Shown here one piece after another: positions 44,991 through 53,534 of a stretch of 64,000 nucleotides of DNA (the first letter of the stretch is position 1; every line of letters starts with the position of its first letter). Source of the stretch: Priestia filamentosa (lineage in GTDB: Bacteria > Bacillota > Bacilli > Bacillales > Bacillaceae_H); assembly GCF_900177535.1 (NCBI RefSeq), contig NZ_FXAJ01000001.1, forward strand, positions 1,278,214-1,342,213, written 5' to 3'. A program made the translations under genes and the position numbers. Below the pieces are notes generated by a model that was not told where the DNA came from, did no database searches, and saw nothing but the letters and a program-made list of their open reading frames with translations.

Positions 44991-46667
44991 ATGGTCAAGC
45001 TTCGTAAAAAGATGATTGGACTAACAATAGCGGGAACAGTAGCGGTAGGTTCATTAGTTATAGGTAACAGCATAATGGAGCCTGCGCAGGCAAAAAGCGA
45101 ATCAAAGAAAAAGGGGAAGAATCCTGAAAACGTAATTGTGATGGTTATGGACGGGACAAGCTCTACAGCAACAACGTTAGCACGTTGGTACAAAGGTGAG
45201 CCTCTTGCAATGGATGAAATCATGACAGGAGGAGTTCGTACATACTCTGCTGAATCTGCCATTACAGACTCAGCACCAGCTGGAACAGCAATGGCAACAG
45301 GAAACAAATCAAACTCTGGTTATGTTGGAGTGCTGCCTTCACTCGTCAACTCGCCTAGTTTAGAGCAAGTCAGTGAAGAAGACAAGTTCCGCCCTGTAGC
45401 AAATATAATGGAAGGAGCGGAGCGCACTGGACGTGCAACCGGTATTATTGCGACTTCTGAAATTCAACATGCGACACCAGCAGCTTTCTCAGCTCATCAT
45501 GCTGATCGTAATAACTTTGAGGTGCTTGGTGAACAACAGGTTTACCAAGATATGGAGGTTGTTCTGGGAGGTGGAAAGGAAGCTCTTCAGCCTGGTACAG
45601 GTAAAAAGAGCCGTAAGGATAATGAGGACTTAATAAAAGTCATTCAAGAAAAAGACTATGATTTTGTTGAAACAAAAGATGAACTATTAAAGTCAAAATC
45701 AAATAAAATTTGGGGTTCATTTTCTAATAGTGCTCTAGCTTACGATATGGATCGTGAGGAAACAAACCCGGAACAGCCAACACTTGCTGAAATGACAAGT
45801 AAATCAATTGAAACGCTTTCGAAAGATAAAGATGGTTTCTCTTTATTTGTAGAGGGCAGTAAGCCGGACTGGGCAGCACATGCGAACGATCCAATCGGAA
45901 TGATTAGTGACGTGTTAGCCTTTGATGCAGCTGTTGCCGAAGCAGTAGAGTTTGCTAAAAAAGATGGAAATACAATGGTGATTGCTGTAACTGACCACGG
46001 GAACAGTGGTATTTCGATTGGTAATAGCAATACTACAAAAGGGTATGATACAACACCTGTAGCTAAATATATTGAGCCACTGAAAAAAGCAAAAATGACG
46101 ATTGAAGGGGCAACAAGCAAGCTAAAAGATGATTTATCTAATCTAGAAGAAGTCGCAGCACTTTATGGCTTAGAAAATTTAACAACTGATGAAAAAGAAA
46201 AACTAAAAGCGGCAAAAACAAAAGAAGAGGTAGGACCAATCTTATCTAAACTATTAGCAAATCGTGCGAATCTCGGCTTTACAACTGGAGGCCACACAGG
46301 TGAAGATGTTTTCTTATATGCTTATGGTCCGCAAAAACCATCTGGTTTAATTGATAACACAGACATTGCTAAAACAGTGTCAAAAGCGATGGGCTTTGAC
46401 TTAGAAGAATTAACAGATGAGTTATTTCTAGACGCTGAGTCAGCTTTTAAAAAAGTTAAGGCGACAGTAAAGGTTGATAAGACAGATGAAGCCAATCCAG
46501 TACTTGTGGTTACACGTAAAAATTTAAGGGCAGAACTACCTGTTAACAAAGATATGATCCGTATAAAAGGAAAAGAATATAATTTAGACAGTGTTATTGT
46601 AGAGAGCAATGGTAAATTCTATGTACCTGCAGAAGCAGTGAATTTATTTAAAAAACATGCTCGCTAA
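44991..46667 (+). CDS. Secreted alkaline phosphatase (PhoA family)
   Basis: A 558-residue exported phosphomonoesterase. Signal peptide with basic MVKLRKKMIG and a hydrophobic core, cleavage likely near AQA at about residue 34. Active site: metal ligand Asp54 (VMVMDGTSS), nucleophile Ser94 (ITDSAPAG), the metal-binding VEGSKPDWAAH and VTDHGNSGI regions, and GGHTGEDV near the C-terminus. It frees phosphate from organic esters. ATG 44991 follows GGGGGG; the frame is open to 44895 without a ribosome site. A ~60-residue C-terminal extension (VKATVKVDKTDEANP) follows the catalytic domain. Probably phosphate-regulated, but I could not identify a clear PhoP box. Confidence 0.9.
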   Translation: MVKLRKKMIGLTIAGTVAVGSLVIGNSIMEPAQAKSESKKKGKNPENVIVMVMDGTSSTATTLARWYKGEPLAMDEIMTGGVRTYSAESAITDSAPAGTAMATGNKSNSGYVGVLPSLVNSPSLEQVSEEDKFRPVANIMEGAERTGRATGIIATSEIQHATPAAFSAHHADRNNFEVLGEQQVYQDMEVVLGGGKEALQPGTGKKSRKDNEDLIKVIQEKDYDFVETKDELLKSKSNKIWGSFSNSALAYDMDREETNPEQPTLAEMTSKSIETLSKDKDGFSLFVEGSKPDWAAHANDPIGMISDVLAFDAAVAEAVEFAKKDGNTMVIAVTDHGNSGISIGNSNTTKGYDTTPVAKYIEPLKKAKMTIEGATSKLKDDLSNLEEVAALYGLENLTTDEKEKLKAAKTKEEVGPILSKLLANRANLGFTTGGHTGEDVFLYAYGPQKPSGLIDNTDIAKTVSKAMGFDLEELTDELFLDAESAFKKVKATVKVDKTDEANPVLVVTRKNLRAELPVNKDMIRIKGKEYNLDSVIVESNGKFYVPAEAVNLFKKHAR

Positions 46668-46682
46668 GTTAAACGAACGAAG

Positions 46683-46727
46683 GAACCGCGCCTCAACTTT
46701 AATTAAAGTTGAGGCGCGGTTCTTTTT
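46683..46727 (+). terminator. Terminator of the phosphatase gene (40-bp perfect palindrome)
   Basis: Arms GAACCGCGCCTCAACTTTAA (46683-46702) and its exact complement (46703-46722), then five T. GC-rich and very stable. Confidence 0.9.
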
Positions 46728-46738
46728 ATTTCTTGATA

Positions 46739-46850
46739 TATACCTATTTAGTTCACGTAATGTGATTTCTAGAAAATCATAAAAGCCTTAAATCTGTTGA
46801 ATAGCAAGGAGTATGGGGTTTTTATTTTTCTTGAGGCCTACTTTTACAGT
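46739..46850 (+). repeat. Dispersed intergenic repeat, degenerate full copy (copy 12)
   Basis: TTTAGTTCACGTAATGTGAT left end, AAAAGCCTTAAATCTGTTGA core start, GGGGTTTTTATTTTTC core end, CTTGAGGCCTACTTTTACAG right end. Stem pairing is partly lost. Confidence 0.65.
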
Positions 46851-47334
46851 CATGTTCATTCTATCGAAGAAAAAAACTAACTCATACATGGGGGGAAACA
46901 GGACAAAAGTTAAAGAGAAATCTTTCAAATCTTCCTAATCTAATGCCCCTTAAAGAATCTATGAAGAGATAGAGAATGTTTAGATTCTAACTTAGGAAAG
47001 AATCCGCATCATGTATCCGTATTATTAAAAATCCCTAAATATACAGGTGATTTACGACTCCAGTCTTACTATGTTATACGTCTAGAAATGGTTGAATTTA
47101 TATTATTAACCATATGCAATGAGTGTACATCATCTAATGAATGCTTGTTTATTCCAAAAATAAGTTATTTAGTATGTTAGATTATGCAATATTCTTTCAC
47201 GATATATCATTGTTAGTTAGTAACCATTTGTATATAAGCAGCTAAATGGAAGGAGAGAGAGAAAACTTATCATACAAATTTTAAATTGTTGTCTATCAGA
47301 ATGATATTAAACAGAGAGGAATTAAAATAATAAA
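46851..47334. other. Gene-free stretch upstream of the broken hydrolase
   Basis: No gene is supported. One plus-strand frame (about 46965-47180; contains NPHHVSVLLKIPKYTGDLRL) is open for over 70 codons but has no start or ribosome site; possibly debris. Confidence 0.4.
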
Positions 47335-48362
47335 ATGAAAAAGATAAGAAGATTACTAAAATGGACAGGATTAAGTCTTGTATTATTACTCCTTATCGCT
47401 CTCTTTTTTTCCATCTGGACTGTCCATGTAAAAGGAAATAATAGTATAAATGCATTAGAACAAGTAGAGATAAATGGAAGTAGTCATGAAATTATGATAC
47501 GGGATCACGATAAGAACAATCCTGTTATTATTTTTGTTCATGGAGGACCTGGAAATTCGGAAATCCCGTATGCGAAGAAATATCAAGATTTATTAGAAAA
47601 GAACTTTACAGTTGTAAATTATGATCAAAGAGCAAGTGGGAAATCCTATCATTTCTTCGAGGACTATTCTAATTTTTCATCAGACTTACTAGTTGAGGCC
47701 TTATTAGCGATAACCGATTATATATCAGAACGTTTTGGCAAAGAAAAAGTAATCCTTATTGGCCATTCTTATGGTACATATATAGGCATGCAGGCTGCCT
47801 ATAAAGCACCTCAAAAATATGAAGCATATGTTGGGATGGGCGAAATGAGTGATACAGTCCAAAGTGAGCTCGACAGTTTAAACTACGTTATGAATAAGAC
47901 AAAAAGAGCTGGAAATACAGATGATATTCCAGCTTTACAAGGGGTAAGGGAAAAAATCATAAAGGATGAAACATTTACTCCAAGGAATTTTGTAATCAAA
48001 TATGGTGGGGGAGCAAGAGGAATTGATAATCCAGATGGTGATAATCTAGGTATGTTGTTGAGCAGTGAGTATAACTTATTAGACGTGATCGGATATAACT
48101 ACGGGACAGCCTATTCTCAAGAAACTTTATTAAAGGAAGTCTTAAAAGAGCCATTGCCTACTATGGTAACAGAACTTAAACTACTGTGCTATTTCGTGAT
48201 GGGGAAATATGATTATATGACTTCGTCTCATGCTGCAAAAGAAAACTTGAAGCTGATAACAAAGAGTTTATTGCTTTTCATCACTCCGCACACTATCCGT
48301 AATTTGAAGAGAAGGAAAAGTTTTATAAGTGGATGTGCGATACATTTCTAAAATACGAATAA
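47335..48362 (+). pseudogene. Membrane-anchored alpha/beta hydrolase, C-terminus broken
   Basis: The first 300 or so codons are intact: an amino-terminal membrane anchor (residues about 10-30), the oxyanion HGGPG at about 69-73, DQRASGKS, and nucleophile GHSYGTYIG. This is the prolyl aminopeptidase-like family. Near 48250 the frame shifts. The expected end lies in the next frame, ADNKEFIAFHHSAHYP, then TAA, then FEEKEKFYKWMCDTFLKYE, which holds the catalytic His. The TAA is probably a former CAA. The 338-residue product in the original frame ends in nonsense and lacks the His, so it is probably inactive. Confidence 0.75.
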
Positions 48363-48365
48363 AAT

Positions 48366-48403
48366 AAAAAAAGATCATTATCCAAATTGGATATGGTCTT
48401 TTT
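48366..48403 (+). terminator. Terminator of the broken hydrolase gene
   Basis: AAAAAGATCATTATCC pairs with GGATATGGTCTTTTT (one mismatch, one bulge), U-tail. Confidence 0.75.
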
Positions 48404-48404
48404 A

Positions 48405-48424
48405 AATCTTATACTTTTACGAAC
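48405..48424 (+). repeat. Dispersed repeat, right end only (copy 13)
   Basis: ATCTTATACTTTTACGAAC matches the right end GTATACTTTTACGAA. Confidence 0.4.
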
Positions 48425-48630
48425 TTATCTTAAGTCATTTTTTATTTACACATGGAAAACTTAGGTTACATGTTGTTTATCCAAGGAAATGAGAGGAGAG
48501 GGCTATGTAACGTTCTTCTTCCCAACACATCTTATTATGTATTCTTGGTTATATCTATCTAAATTTTACCTAGTATGTCTTAAGCAAAGAAAGGAATTCT
48601 AAGATTATCTAGGGCAAGGAGGTGGCAAGC

Positions 48631-48834
48631 ATGTCAAATCGTAGTGGTGGTCGTAACCAATTATTAGTACAAGGTGCTGAATTAGCACTTGAGCAAATGA
48701 AATATGAAATCGCTTCTAAATTTGGTGTTCAACTAGGAGCTGACCAAACAGCTCGTGCTAACGGTTCAGTAGGAGGCGAAATTACGAAACGTCTTGTTGC
48801 TACAGCTCAATCGCAATTATCAGGCCACGTTTGA
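48631..48834 (+). CDS. Alpha/beta-type small acid-soluble spore protein (first copy)
   Basis: A 67-residue DNA-binding spore protein. It has the two conserved segments [17 protein letters not shown] and [15 protein letters not shown]. Such proteins coat spore DNA, protect it from UV and heat, and are degraded by Gpr at germination. The usual ASEFGV reads ASKFGV here, a Glu to Lys change next to the Gpr-sensitive region. ATG 48631 follows AAGGAGGTG. About 130 bases upstream and the downstream hairpin are shared with the second copy. Expected to be forespore-specific (sigma G). Confidence 0.92.
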   Translation: MSNRSGGRNQLLVQGAELALEQMKYEIASKFGVQLGADQTARANGSVGGEITKRLVATAQSQLSGHV

Positions 48835-48887
48835 TCCATTAACGTATCTCGTTAATGAATCAAAAAATTTCATAGCTATCATGGCTT

Positions 48888-48913
48888 AGGCTACCTACAG
48901 ATGTAGGTAGCCT
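48888..48913 (+). terminator. Terminator of the first spore protein gene
   Basis: Perfect 11-bp arms AGGCTACCTAC and GTAGGTAGCCT with a four-base loop, then a U-rich tract. Confidence 0.75.
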
Positions 48914-49100
48914 TCAATTTTATATTTTTATTCATTTCTTATCAGCTTCAATGTTATTATGATGAGATTTTAGCTCATTTTATCTAAGGATTGAAAGCTG
49001 TTTTCCTTAGGAGGTACGGAGAGCAATTGGGTTTGCTAAAACAAAAAAATAAGAATGATAGATTGTGGATGAAAGAGCTTCTTTCTTAGCAAAAAGTAAA

Positions 49101-49132
49101 AGGGGAAGGTTCCGTTGAAGAGAACCACCCCC
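49101..49132 (-). terminator. Terminator of the lipoprotein gene
   Basis: AGGGGAAGGTTC pairs with GAACCACCCCC (mismatched centre); read on the minus strand it runs into CCTTTTACTTTTT. Confidence 0.65.
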
Positions 49133-49138
49133 GTTTAG

Positions 49139-49477
49139 TTAATCATCCCTATTATCTTTATCTTGTCTATCTTCCTGATCTTCTATTTGATCTTCTGGAT
49201 CTGGATTTTGGTCTTTTTCATCATCTTTGTTTAGGGTATCATTTTCATCGACACCAGGAGCATTCTCATTTCTATCTCCGTTATTTTCAAAATTCACATC
49301 ATCTGCATCCCCATTATTTTCATTGTTTGTATCATTTCCACCTTCGTCATTTGGAGCTTGTTCTTCATTTTGTTGCTCATCTTCTTGGGGAGAATCTTGA
49401 TTATCATTTGCTGTACAACCTGTAATAAGCGTAATAGCAAATAATCCTCCTAATGATTTTACTAACCATTCCTTCAT
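49139..49477 (-). CDS. Highly acidic lipoprotein of unknown function
   Basis: A 112-residue lipoprotein. The signal peptide MKEWLVKSLGGLFAITLITGC ends in a lipobox (LITGC, C21). The mature part is extremely acidic and low-complexity, made almost wholly of Asp, Glu, Asn, Gln and Gly (for example NDTNNENNGDADDVNFENN). It has no folded-domain signature; a flexible, charged surface linker or spore-associated lipoprotein is possible. AGGAGTAGTG lies upstream of ATG. Confidence 0.7.
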   Translation of the reverse strand: MKEWLVKSLGGLFAITLITGCTANDNQDSPQEDEQQNEEQAPNDEGGNDTNNENNGDADDVNFENNGDRNENAPGVDENDTLNKDDEKDQNPDPEDQIEDQEDRQDKDNRDD

Positions 49478-49794
49478 TTTGGCACTACTCCTTTCTTAAC
49501 TATGATTCAAAATTCTTTCATATTTTTTGTATTTTCCTTTTTTTTATTCACATGAATCTTGTTTGAAATAACGAACAAATCATTTTATATAAAAAAGAAG
49601 TCCTATTTTTCGTAAATAGGACTTCTTTTATTAGATTTTTATACTATGAATTAGTCAGCATGCAGTTAGAGATGAAGGTTTCAGAACTATGCAAATGTAG
49701 ACTTAAATACAGTTTCAGAGTATGCACATTTATCTGTTAAAATCTCAGGTCGGTGCAATAATTGGAATAATGCCCATCTTAGACTAAAAATCAG
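49478..49794. other. Intergenic region between PAP2 and lipoprotein genes
   Basis: Holds the terminator of the PAP2 gene and the promoter of the lipoprotein gene; no other feature. Confidence 0.5.
49593..49629 (-). terminator. Terminator of the PAP2 gene
   Basis: Perfect 16-bp arms AAAAGAAGTCCTATTT and AAATAGGACTTCTTTT; symmetrical A/U tails. Confidence 0.8.
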
Positions 49795-50439
49795 CTAAGT
49801 CTTTTTGTTCTTTTCTTTGTGATACCTTGCATATAGGATGACAACAGTAAGCCAAAATCCACTAATAAGGTATCCACCAAAAATGTCACTTGGATGATGT
49901 ACACCTAGATAAATACGACTTACTCCCATTGCTAAGATTATAGTTACGATCAGTAAAGATAATAGAACCTTTATTTTATAATGATTTAAATGAGTCCATA
50001 ATAAAAATAAAAGTATACCGTAAAGAACAAAGGCATTCATAGCGTGTTGACTTGGAAAGCTATGTCCATCACTCTCTACTAAATGTGGTCCATCTGGGCG
50101 TGAACGACTAAGTAAATATTTTAGTCCCTCCCCAAGTAGTCGCTCTCCTAGCATTGTAATAATAAACAAAATCGAAGCAAAACGACCTTTAATTACAAAA
50201 TAAAGATAAAATAGAATAACAAGGGAAATTCCAATGACAAAATAGCTTGAACCGATGAAGTCAAGACCTTTCATTATATGGGTTAAAAAAGAAGATCGAT
50301 TATTATGAATGATTGATGATAACCATTTGTCAAATGCACTAAACTTCCCCATTTTAACTAAAACAGTAGTAAAAACAAAACTAATGATCAATAATAAACC
50401 AGTAATAATGTATGCTCTTAATTTAACTAAAATCTCCAT
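49795..50439 (-). CDS. PAP2-family phosphatase (membrane)
   Basis: A 214-residue, six-helix membrane phosphatase. The three PAP2 motifs are present: KYLLSRSRP (KX6RP), SFPSQHAMN (PSGH variant, PSQH) and SRIYLGVHHPSD (SRX5HX3D). Relatives dephosphorylate undecaprenyl pyrophosphate, phosphatidic acid or phosphatidylglycerol phosphate on the outer face of the membrane. GAGGAT lies before ATG. It runs as a single gene. Confidence 0.87.
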   Translation of the reverse strand: MEILVKLRAYIITGLLLIISFVFTTVLVKMGKFSAFDKWLSSIIHNNRSSFLTHIMKGLDFIGSSYFVIGISLVILFYLYFVIKGRFASILFIITMLGERLLGEGLKYLLSRSRPDGPHLVESDGHSFPSQHAMNAFVLYGILLFLLWTHLNHYKIKVLLSLLIVTIILAMGVSRIYLGVHHPSDIFGGYLISGFWLTVVILYARYHKEKNKKT

Positions 50440-50559
50440 GTTAGAATCCTCAAATCTATGTAAGTAATAATATTCTTCCCGAATATTTAATCAACATACA
50501 AATCTGTTGTTTATGAGAGGAATCTAGAGAGTTTTGTGAATGAATGATGTATAAAATCT

Positions 50560-50615
50560 TGTATAATGAAAAGACACAAATCCCTTAACGTTCAACAGGT
50601 TTGCGCCTTCTCTAC
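50560..50615 (+). repeat. Dispersed repeat, degenerate core (copy 14)
   Basis: GAAAAGACACAAATCCCTTA, then CAACAGGTTTGCGCCTTCTC; aligns with the core but the stem is partly lost. Confidence 0.45.
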
Positions 50616-50688
50616 TTCCTCGAATTAAAATCATAGTGATTAGGTTAGTCACTAGAGGTTCCCCTTAGGAAAAGGAGAATATCAAGAG

Positions 50689-51645
50689 TTATTTAAACCA
50701 ACCTTTTCTTTTAAACCAAAGATACATGAATACTCCAATAACCCCCATGAATCCAAGAGAAAGAAAATATCCATATTTCCAAGTTAATTCAGGCATATTT
50801 TCAAAATTCATTCCATATATCCCTGCAATAAACGTCAAAGGGGCAAAAATAGAGGTAATGATTGTAAGAACTTTCATTACATTATTTGTTTGATGTGAAT
50901 TCAGTGAAAGGTAGCTATCTCTTATATCAGCTGTTACCTCTCTATTGGACATTACCATTTCCGATAGTTTCAAAAGGTGGTCATATATATCAGAGAAATA
51001 TTCTCTTTTTTCTCTAATACCACTCAAATGATGAGAGTTTAACATACGATAAAGTAAGTCTCGCATAGGATTAACCGTATGTCTTAGATTTAATAGCATA
51101 GATCTTGTATCGAATAACTCATTCATCAAATCGGTCATTGATTTCTTTGTTGTATTGTGTTCAATTTTATTTAATTCATCTTCAATTTTATAGATTAGGG
51201 GAAAGTAGTTGTCTACAATTTTGTCCAAAATTTGATAAAACACATAAAAGGTATCCCACTTTTCAGTATTTTTTTGTACTGAAAGCCTCTCCCATACTTG
51301 GGTAACTTCCTTTGATGGCATACGATGAAAGGTAACAATAAACTTTTCACCGACGAAGAAATCCAACTCTTCTTTATAAATTTCTTTTTCTACTTCTCGA
51401 ATAATATGTGTAACATAAAAAGTATAGTCATCGTAGTAGTCCAATTTAGGACGTTGAAGCCTCTGAACACAATCTTCAATAGCAAGTGGATGGAATTGAA
51501 AAGTGTACGCTAAATGTTTTATCTCTTCATCGGTAGGTTCATTAAAATCTACCCAGAACCATTTATACTTTGATAAATCTGCATGATACAAATTAATATT
51601 TGTTTCTAAATTATTCTCATTAGTAATAGCAATAAAATTTATCAT
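50689..51645 (-). CDS. corA: CorA-family magnesium/divalent cation transporter
   Basis: A 318-residue cation channel. A long amino-terminal cytosolic domain (about 250 residues, with the stalk helix) is followed by two C-terminal helices with the signature GMN in IAGIYGMNFENMPE. The basic tail KRKGWFK ends the protein. It forms pentamers and carries Mg2+ (also Co2+ or Ni2+). GGGAGAA precedes ATG. The spacer on its 3' side holds repeat copy 14. Confidence 0.9.
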   Translation of the reverse strand: MINFIAITNENNLETNINLYHADLSKYKWFWVDFNEPTDEEIKHLAYTFQFHPLAIEDCVQRLQRPKLDYYDDYTFYVTHIIREVEKEIYKEELDFFVGEKFIVTFHRMPSKEVTQVWERLSVQKNTEKWDTFYVFYQILDKIVDNYFPLIYKIEDELNKIEHNTTKKSMTDLMNELFDTRSMLLNLRHTVNPMRDLLYRMLNSHHLSGIREKREYFSDIYDHLLKLSEMVMSNREVTADIRDSYLSLNSHQTNNVMKVLTIITSIFAPLTFIAGIYGMNFENMPELTWKYGYFLSLGFMGVIGVFMYLWFKRKGWFK

Positions 51646-52312
51646 AAATAATTCTCCCTATAGCCCACAATATTCCCGCAGCTGTAAATATCTTTTTCTG
51701 TTTAGAACAAGCTAAGATTTAAGGTGACTGGAAATCTCATGTTACCTTAAGTATTTTGCTCCAAATATTGGATGTTATTCCTTTTCTTAAAAGGAGCATA
51801 GTAATGCTTCTTTTTCCTTATCGAACAATTAGAAAGATTAAAGAAGGATTATAATTGATTACATAGTTGTTGAAAACCATGATTTTTGAGGGTAATGGTT
51901 CAAAATCATAGGGATATTTTATATAAAACAAAATGTAGAGAAGTAGGGCTCATGATTATGAAAGGGATTCGGGGCAGAGTAAAAGAGAAACATTCGATAG
52001 GCATTAAAGACAGTGGGAAGCGCTTCACACATTTAAAAATGGTATGTAATAAGAAGAAACTTAGTGAAATGAAAAAAGGGGTGTGACTAACCGGTCAACA
52101 TCCCTTTTCTCTTTCGCACATGGCAAACCTAATGTCGGATATGAGACTTACATATACAAGGAGATGAGAGGAAGAGTTTTATGTAACGTTCTTCTTCCCA
52201 ACATAGCTTATTATGTATGAATTTCCTGGTTATATTCACCTAAAATTTACCTAGTATGTATCAAGGAAAGAATGGAATCTTAAGAGTATACAAGAGCGAG
52301 GAGGTGACAGAT
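51646..52312. other. Gene-poor stretch upstream of the second spore protein gene
   Basis: No well-supported gene. From about 52140 the sequence matches the upstream block of the first spore protein gene. A terminator-like hairpin at 52072-52110 implies transcription of something around 51880-52080, but the open frame there has weak start signals. Confidence 0.45.
52072..52110 (+). terminator. Orphan terminator upstream of the spore gene
   Basis: AAAAAGGGGTGTGAC pairs with GTCAACATCCCTTTT (G-U pairs included), U-rich end. Confidence 0.55.
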
Positions 52313-52537
52313 ATGGCAAATCGTAATAGTGGTCGTAACCAATTAGTAGTACAAGGTGCGGAATCTGCAATTGAACAAATGAAATATGAAATCGCTTCTG
52401 AGTTTGGTGTTCAATTAGGAGCTGACCAAACAGCTCGCGCTAACGGTTCTGTAGGAGGAGAAATTACGAAACGTCTTGTTGCTACAGCTCAATCTCAATT
52501 ATCAGGTCAAGCTGGAACAACTAACGTACGTCATTAA
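52313..52537 (+). CDS. Alpha/beta-type small acid-soluble spore protein (second copy)
   Basis: A 74-residue spore DNA-binding protein with the canonical [17 protein letters not shown] and [15 protein letters not shown] segments. It keeps the standard Glu in ASEFGV, unlike the first copy. ATG 52313 follows GAGGAGGTG. Upstream (CGTTCTTCTTCCCAACA, then TTACCTAGTATGT) and downstream hairpin sequences resemble those of the copy at 48631, so the whole unit was duplicated about 3.7 kb apart. Confidence 0.93.
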   Translation: MANRNSGRNQLVVQGAESAIEQMKYEIASEFGVQLGADQTARANGSVGGEITKRLVATAQSQLSGQAGTTNVRH

Positions 52538-52568
52538 TCTTTCAAAATTTAATAGCTATTATGGCTTG

Positions 52569-52592
52569 GGCTACCTATTTATGTAGGTAGCC
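52569..52592 (+). terminator. Terminator of the second spore protein gene
   Basis: GGCTACCTA pairs with TAGGTAGCC, six-base loop; homologous to the hairpin at 48888-48913. Confidence 0.7.
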
Positions 52593-52616
52593 TTCAATTA
52601 TATGAAGTTTTCTAAA

Positions 52617-52706
52617 TCGTATACACAAAACTAATTTGCATAATACGGATTATAAGAAATAAATCTTTAAAGCAGTAGCGGGCTTGAGCCTTCTTTTTCT
52701 GATAGG
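52617..52706 (+). repeat. Dispersed intergenic repeat, left module plus degenerate core (copy 15)
   Basis: CGTATACACAAAACTAATTT, then GCATAATACGGATTATAAGA. The core ends CCTTCTTTTTCTG; stem pairing is lost. Confidence 0.55.
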
Positions 52707-52929
52707 GGATCGATATAAACAAAGAAAAATATATACTGAGAGAGAAACAAAACTCAAAGTATACCAATTTAATTTTTAAAATAAATTGAAAAGCTATGAA
52801 AAAAAGAGAAAAGATGCGCAATATTAAGATCAATGTTTTATACGTTATTGTTTCCGTTTTCAGTGACTTTGCCTAAATAAGACCAACATGACATAATGAG
52901 ATCAACAAATCATAAGGGAGGAAAATAAA

Positions 52930-53028
52930 ATGAAAAAAATAGTTGAATTAGTTTCTAACGTAAGAGAAGTATATGGTAAATCAATGGATGATTACGGAAA
53001 TACAATTTTAAAAACAAAAGTCAAGTAA
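52930..53028 (+). CDS. Small protein of 32 residues, unknown function
   Basis: ATG frame with a strong AAGGGAGG ribosome site nine bases upstream. It begins MKKIVELVSNVREVYGKSMD and ends ILKTKVK; amphipathic and slightly basic, with no signal peptide or cysteine. No family recognised. It is followed at once by a second short frame with its own ribosome site, so the two look like a mini-operon of peptides. Confidence 0.5.
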   Translation: MKKIVELVSNVREVYGKSMDDYGNTILKTKVK

Positions 53029-53040
53029 GGAGGACTTTAA

Positions 53041-53097
53041 TTGAAAATATATATCGCCGCATGTCAAACTGATCCACAAACCCATTCCAAAAGATAA
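53041..53097 (+). CDS. Possible 18-residue peptide following the small protein
   Basis: TTG frame, MKIYIAACQTDPQTHSKR, seven bases after a full AAGGAGG site that overlaps the previous stop. The perfect ribosome site at this spacing argues for translation. It may instead be the start of a gene truncated by deletion. Confidence 0.4.
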   Translation: MKIYIAACQTDPQTHSKR

Positions 53098-53534
53098 AAA
53101 TGAAAATCGGTTTTTTTATGAAAAAATTCCTCAATCCCTGCTTACCTATTTGGTTATCTCTCCTAAATTAACTTCATCATAAAAAGTATCTACTTTTCCC
53201 TTAACATAATTTGTCCTATTAAGAAATAAAAGTCTAGAGGATTCAAAATATACAAGCAATATTTATAGACAAGATAATAAGTAATACTGAAGTATATATT
53301 ATATTTTGTTAGGATCTAGATTTTCTATTAAGCCATCCCCATCTTGTTTTCTCTTAATCAGATATAGAATAATTGATTTTCATACGTGTAAAGTCTAATC
53401 TCCATGTATAAGAGGTTTGAAATGGATTCATTTTTTAGTTAGCCTACAAATATACTATAATGAACATAAAAGTTAACTAATGATATTTTTATGTTAACAT
53501 AAGGGTGATAGATTCGGTTGAAGTGGGGTGAAAT
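53098..53534. other. Gene-free region upstream of the DUF1284 gene
   Basis: AT-rich; no gene. Contains the palindrome at 53489-53502 and a -10-like TATAAT near 53455. Confidence 0.5.
53489..53502. promoter_or_regulatory. 14-bp perfect palindrome upstream of the DUF1284 gene
   Basis: TTATGTTAACATAA, with a second GTTAAC at 53472-53477. It lies 33 bases before the start codon, a usual repressor position. Confidence 0.4.

Noticed and set aside
52013-52030. cre-like dyad GTGGGAAGCGCTTCACAC
   Set aside because: Symmetrical but off-register to the cre consensus and not placed at a supported promoter.
51886-52086. Plus-strand open frame of 66 codons, basic product, followed by a terminator
   Set aside because: The terminator is suggestive, but start signals are poor (spacing too short) and the composition is not convincing.
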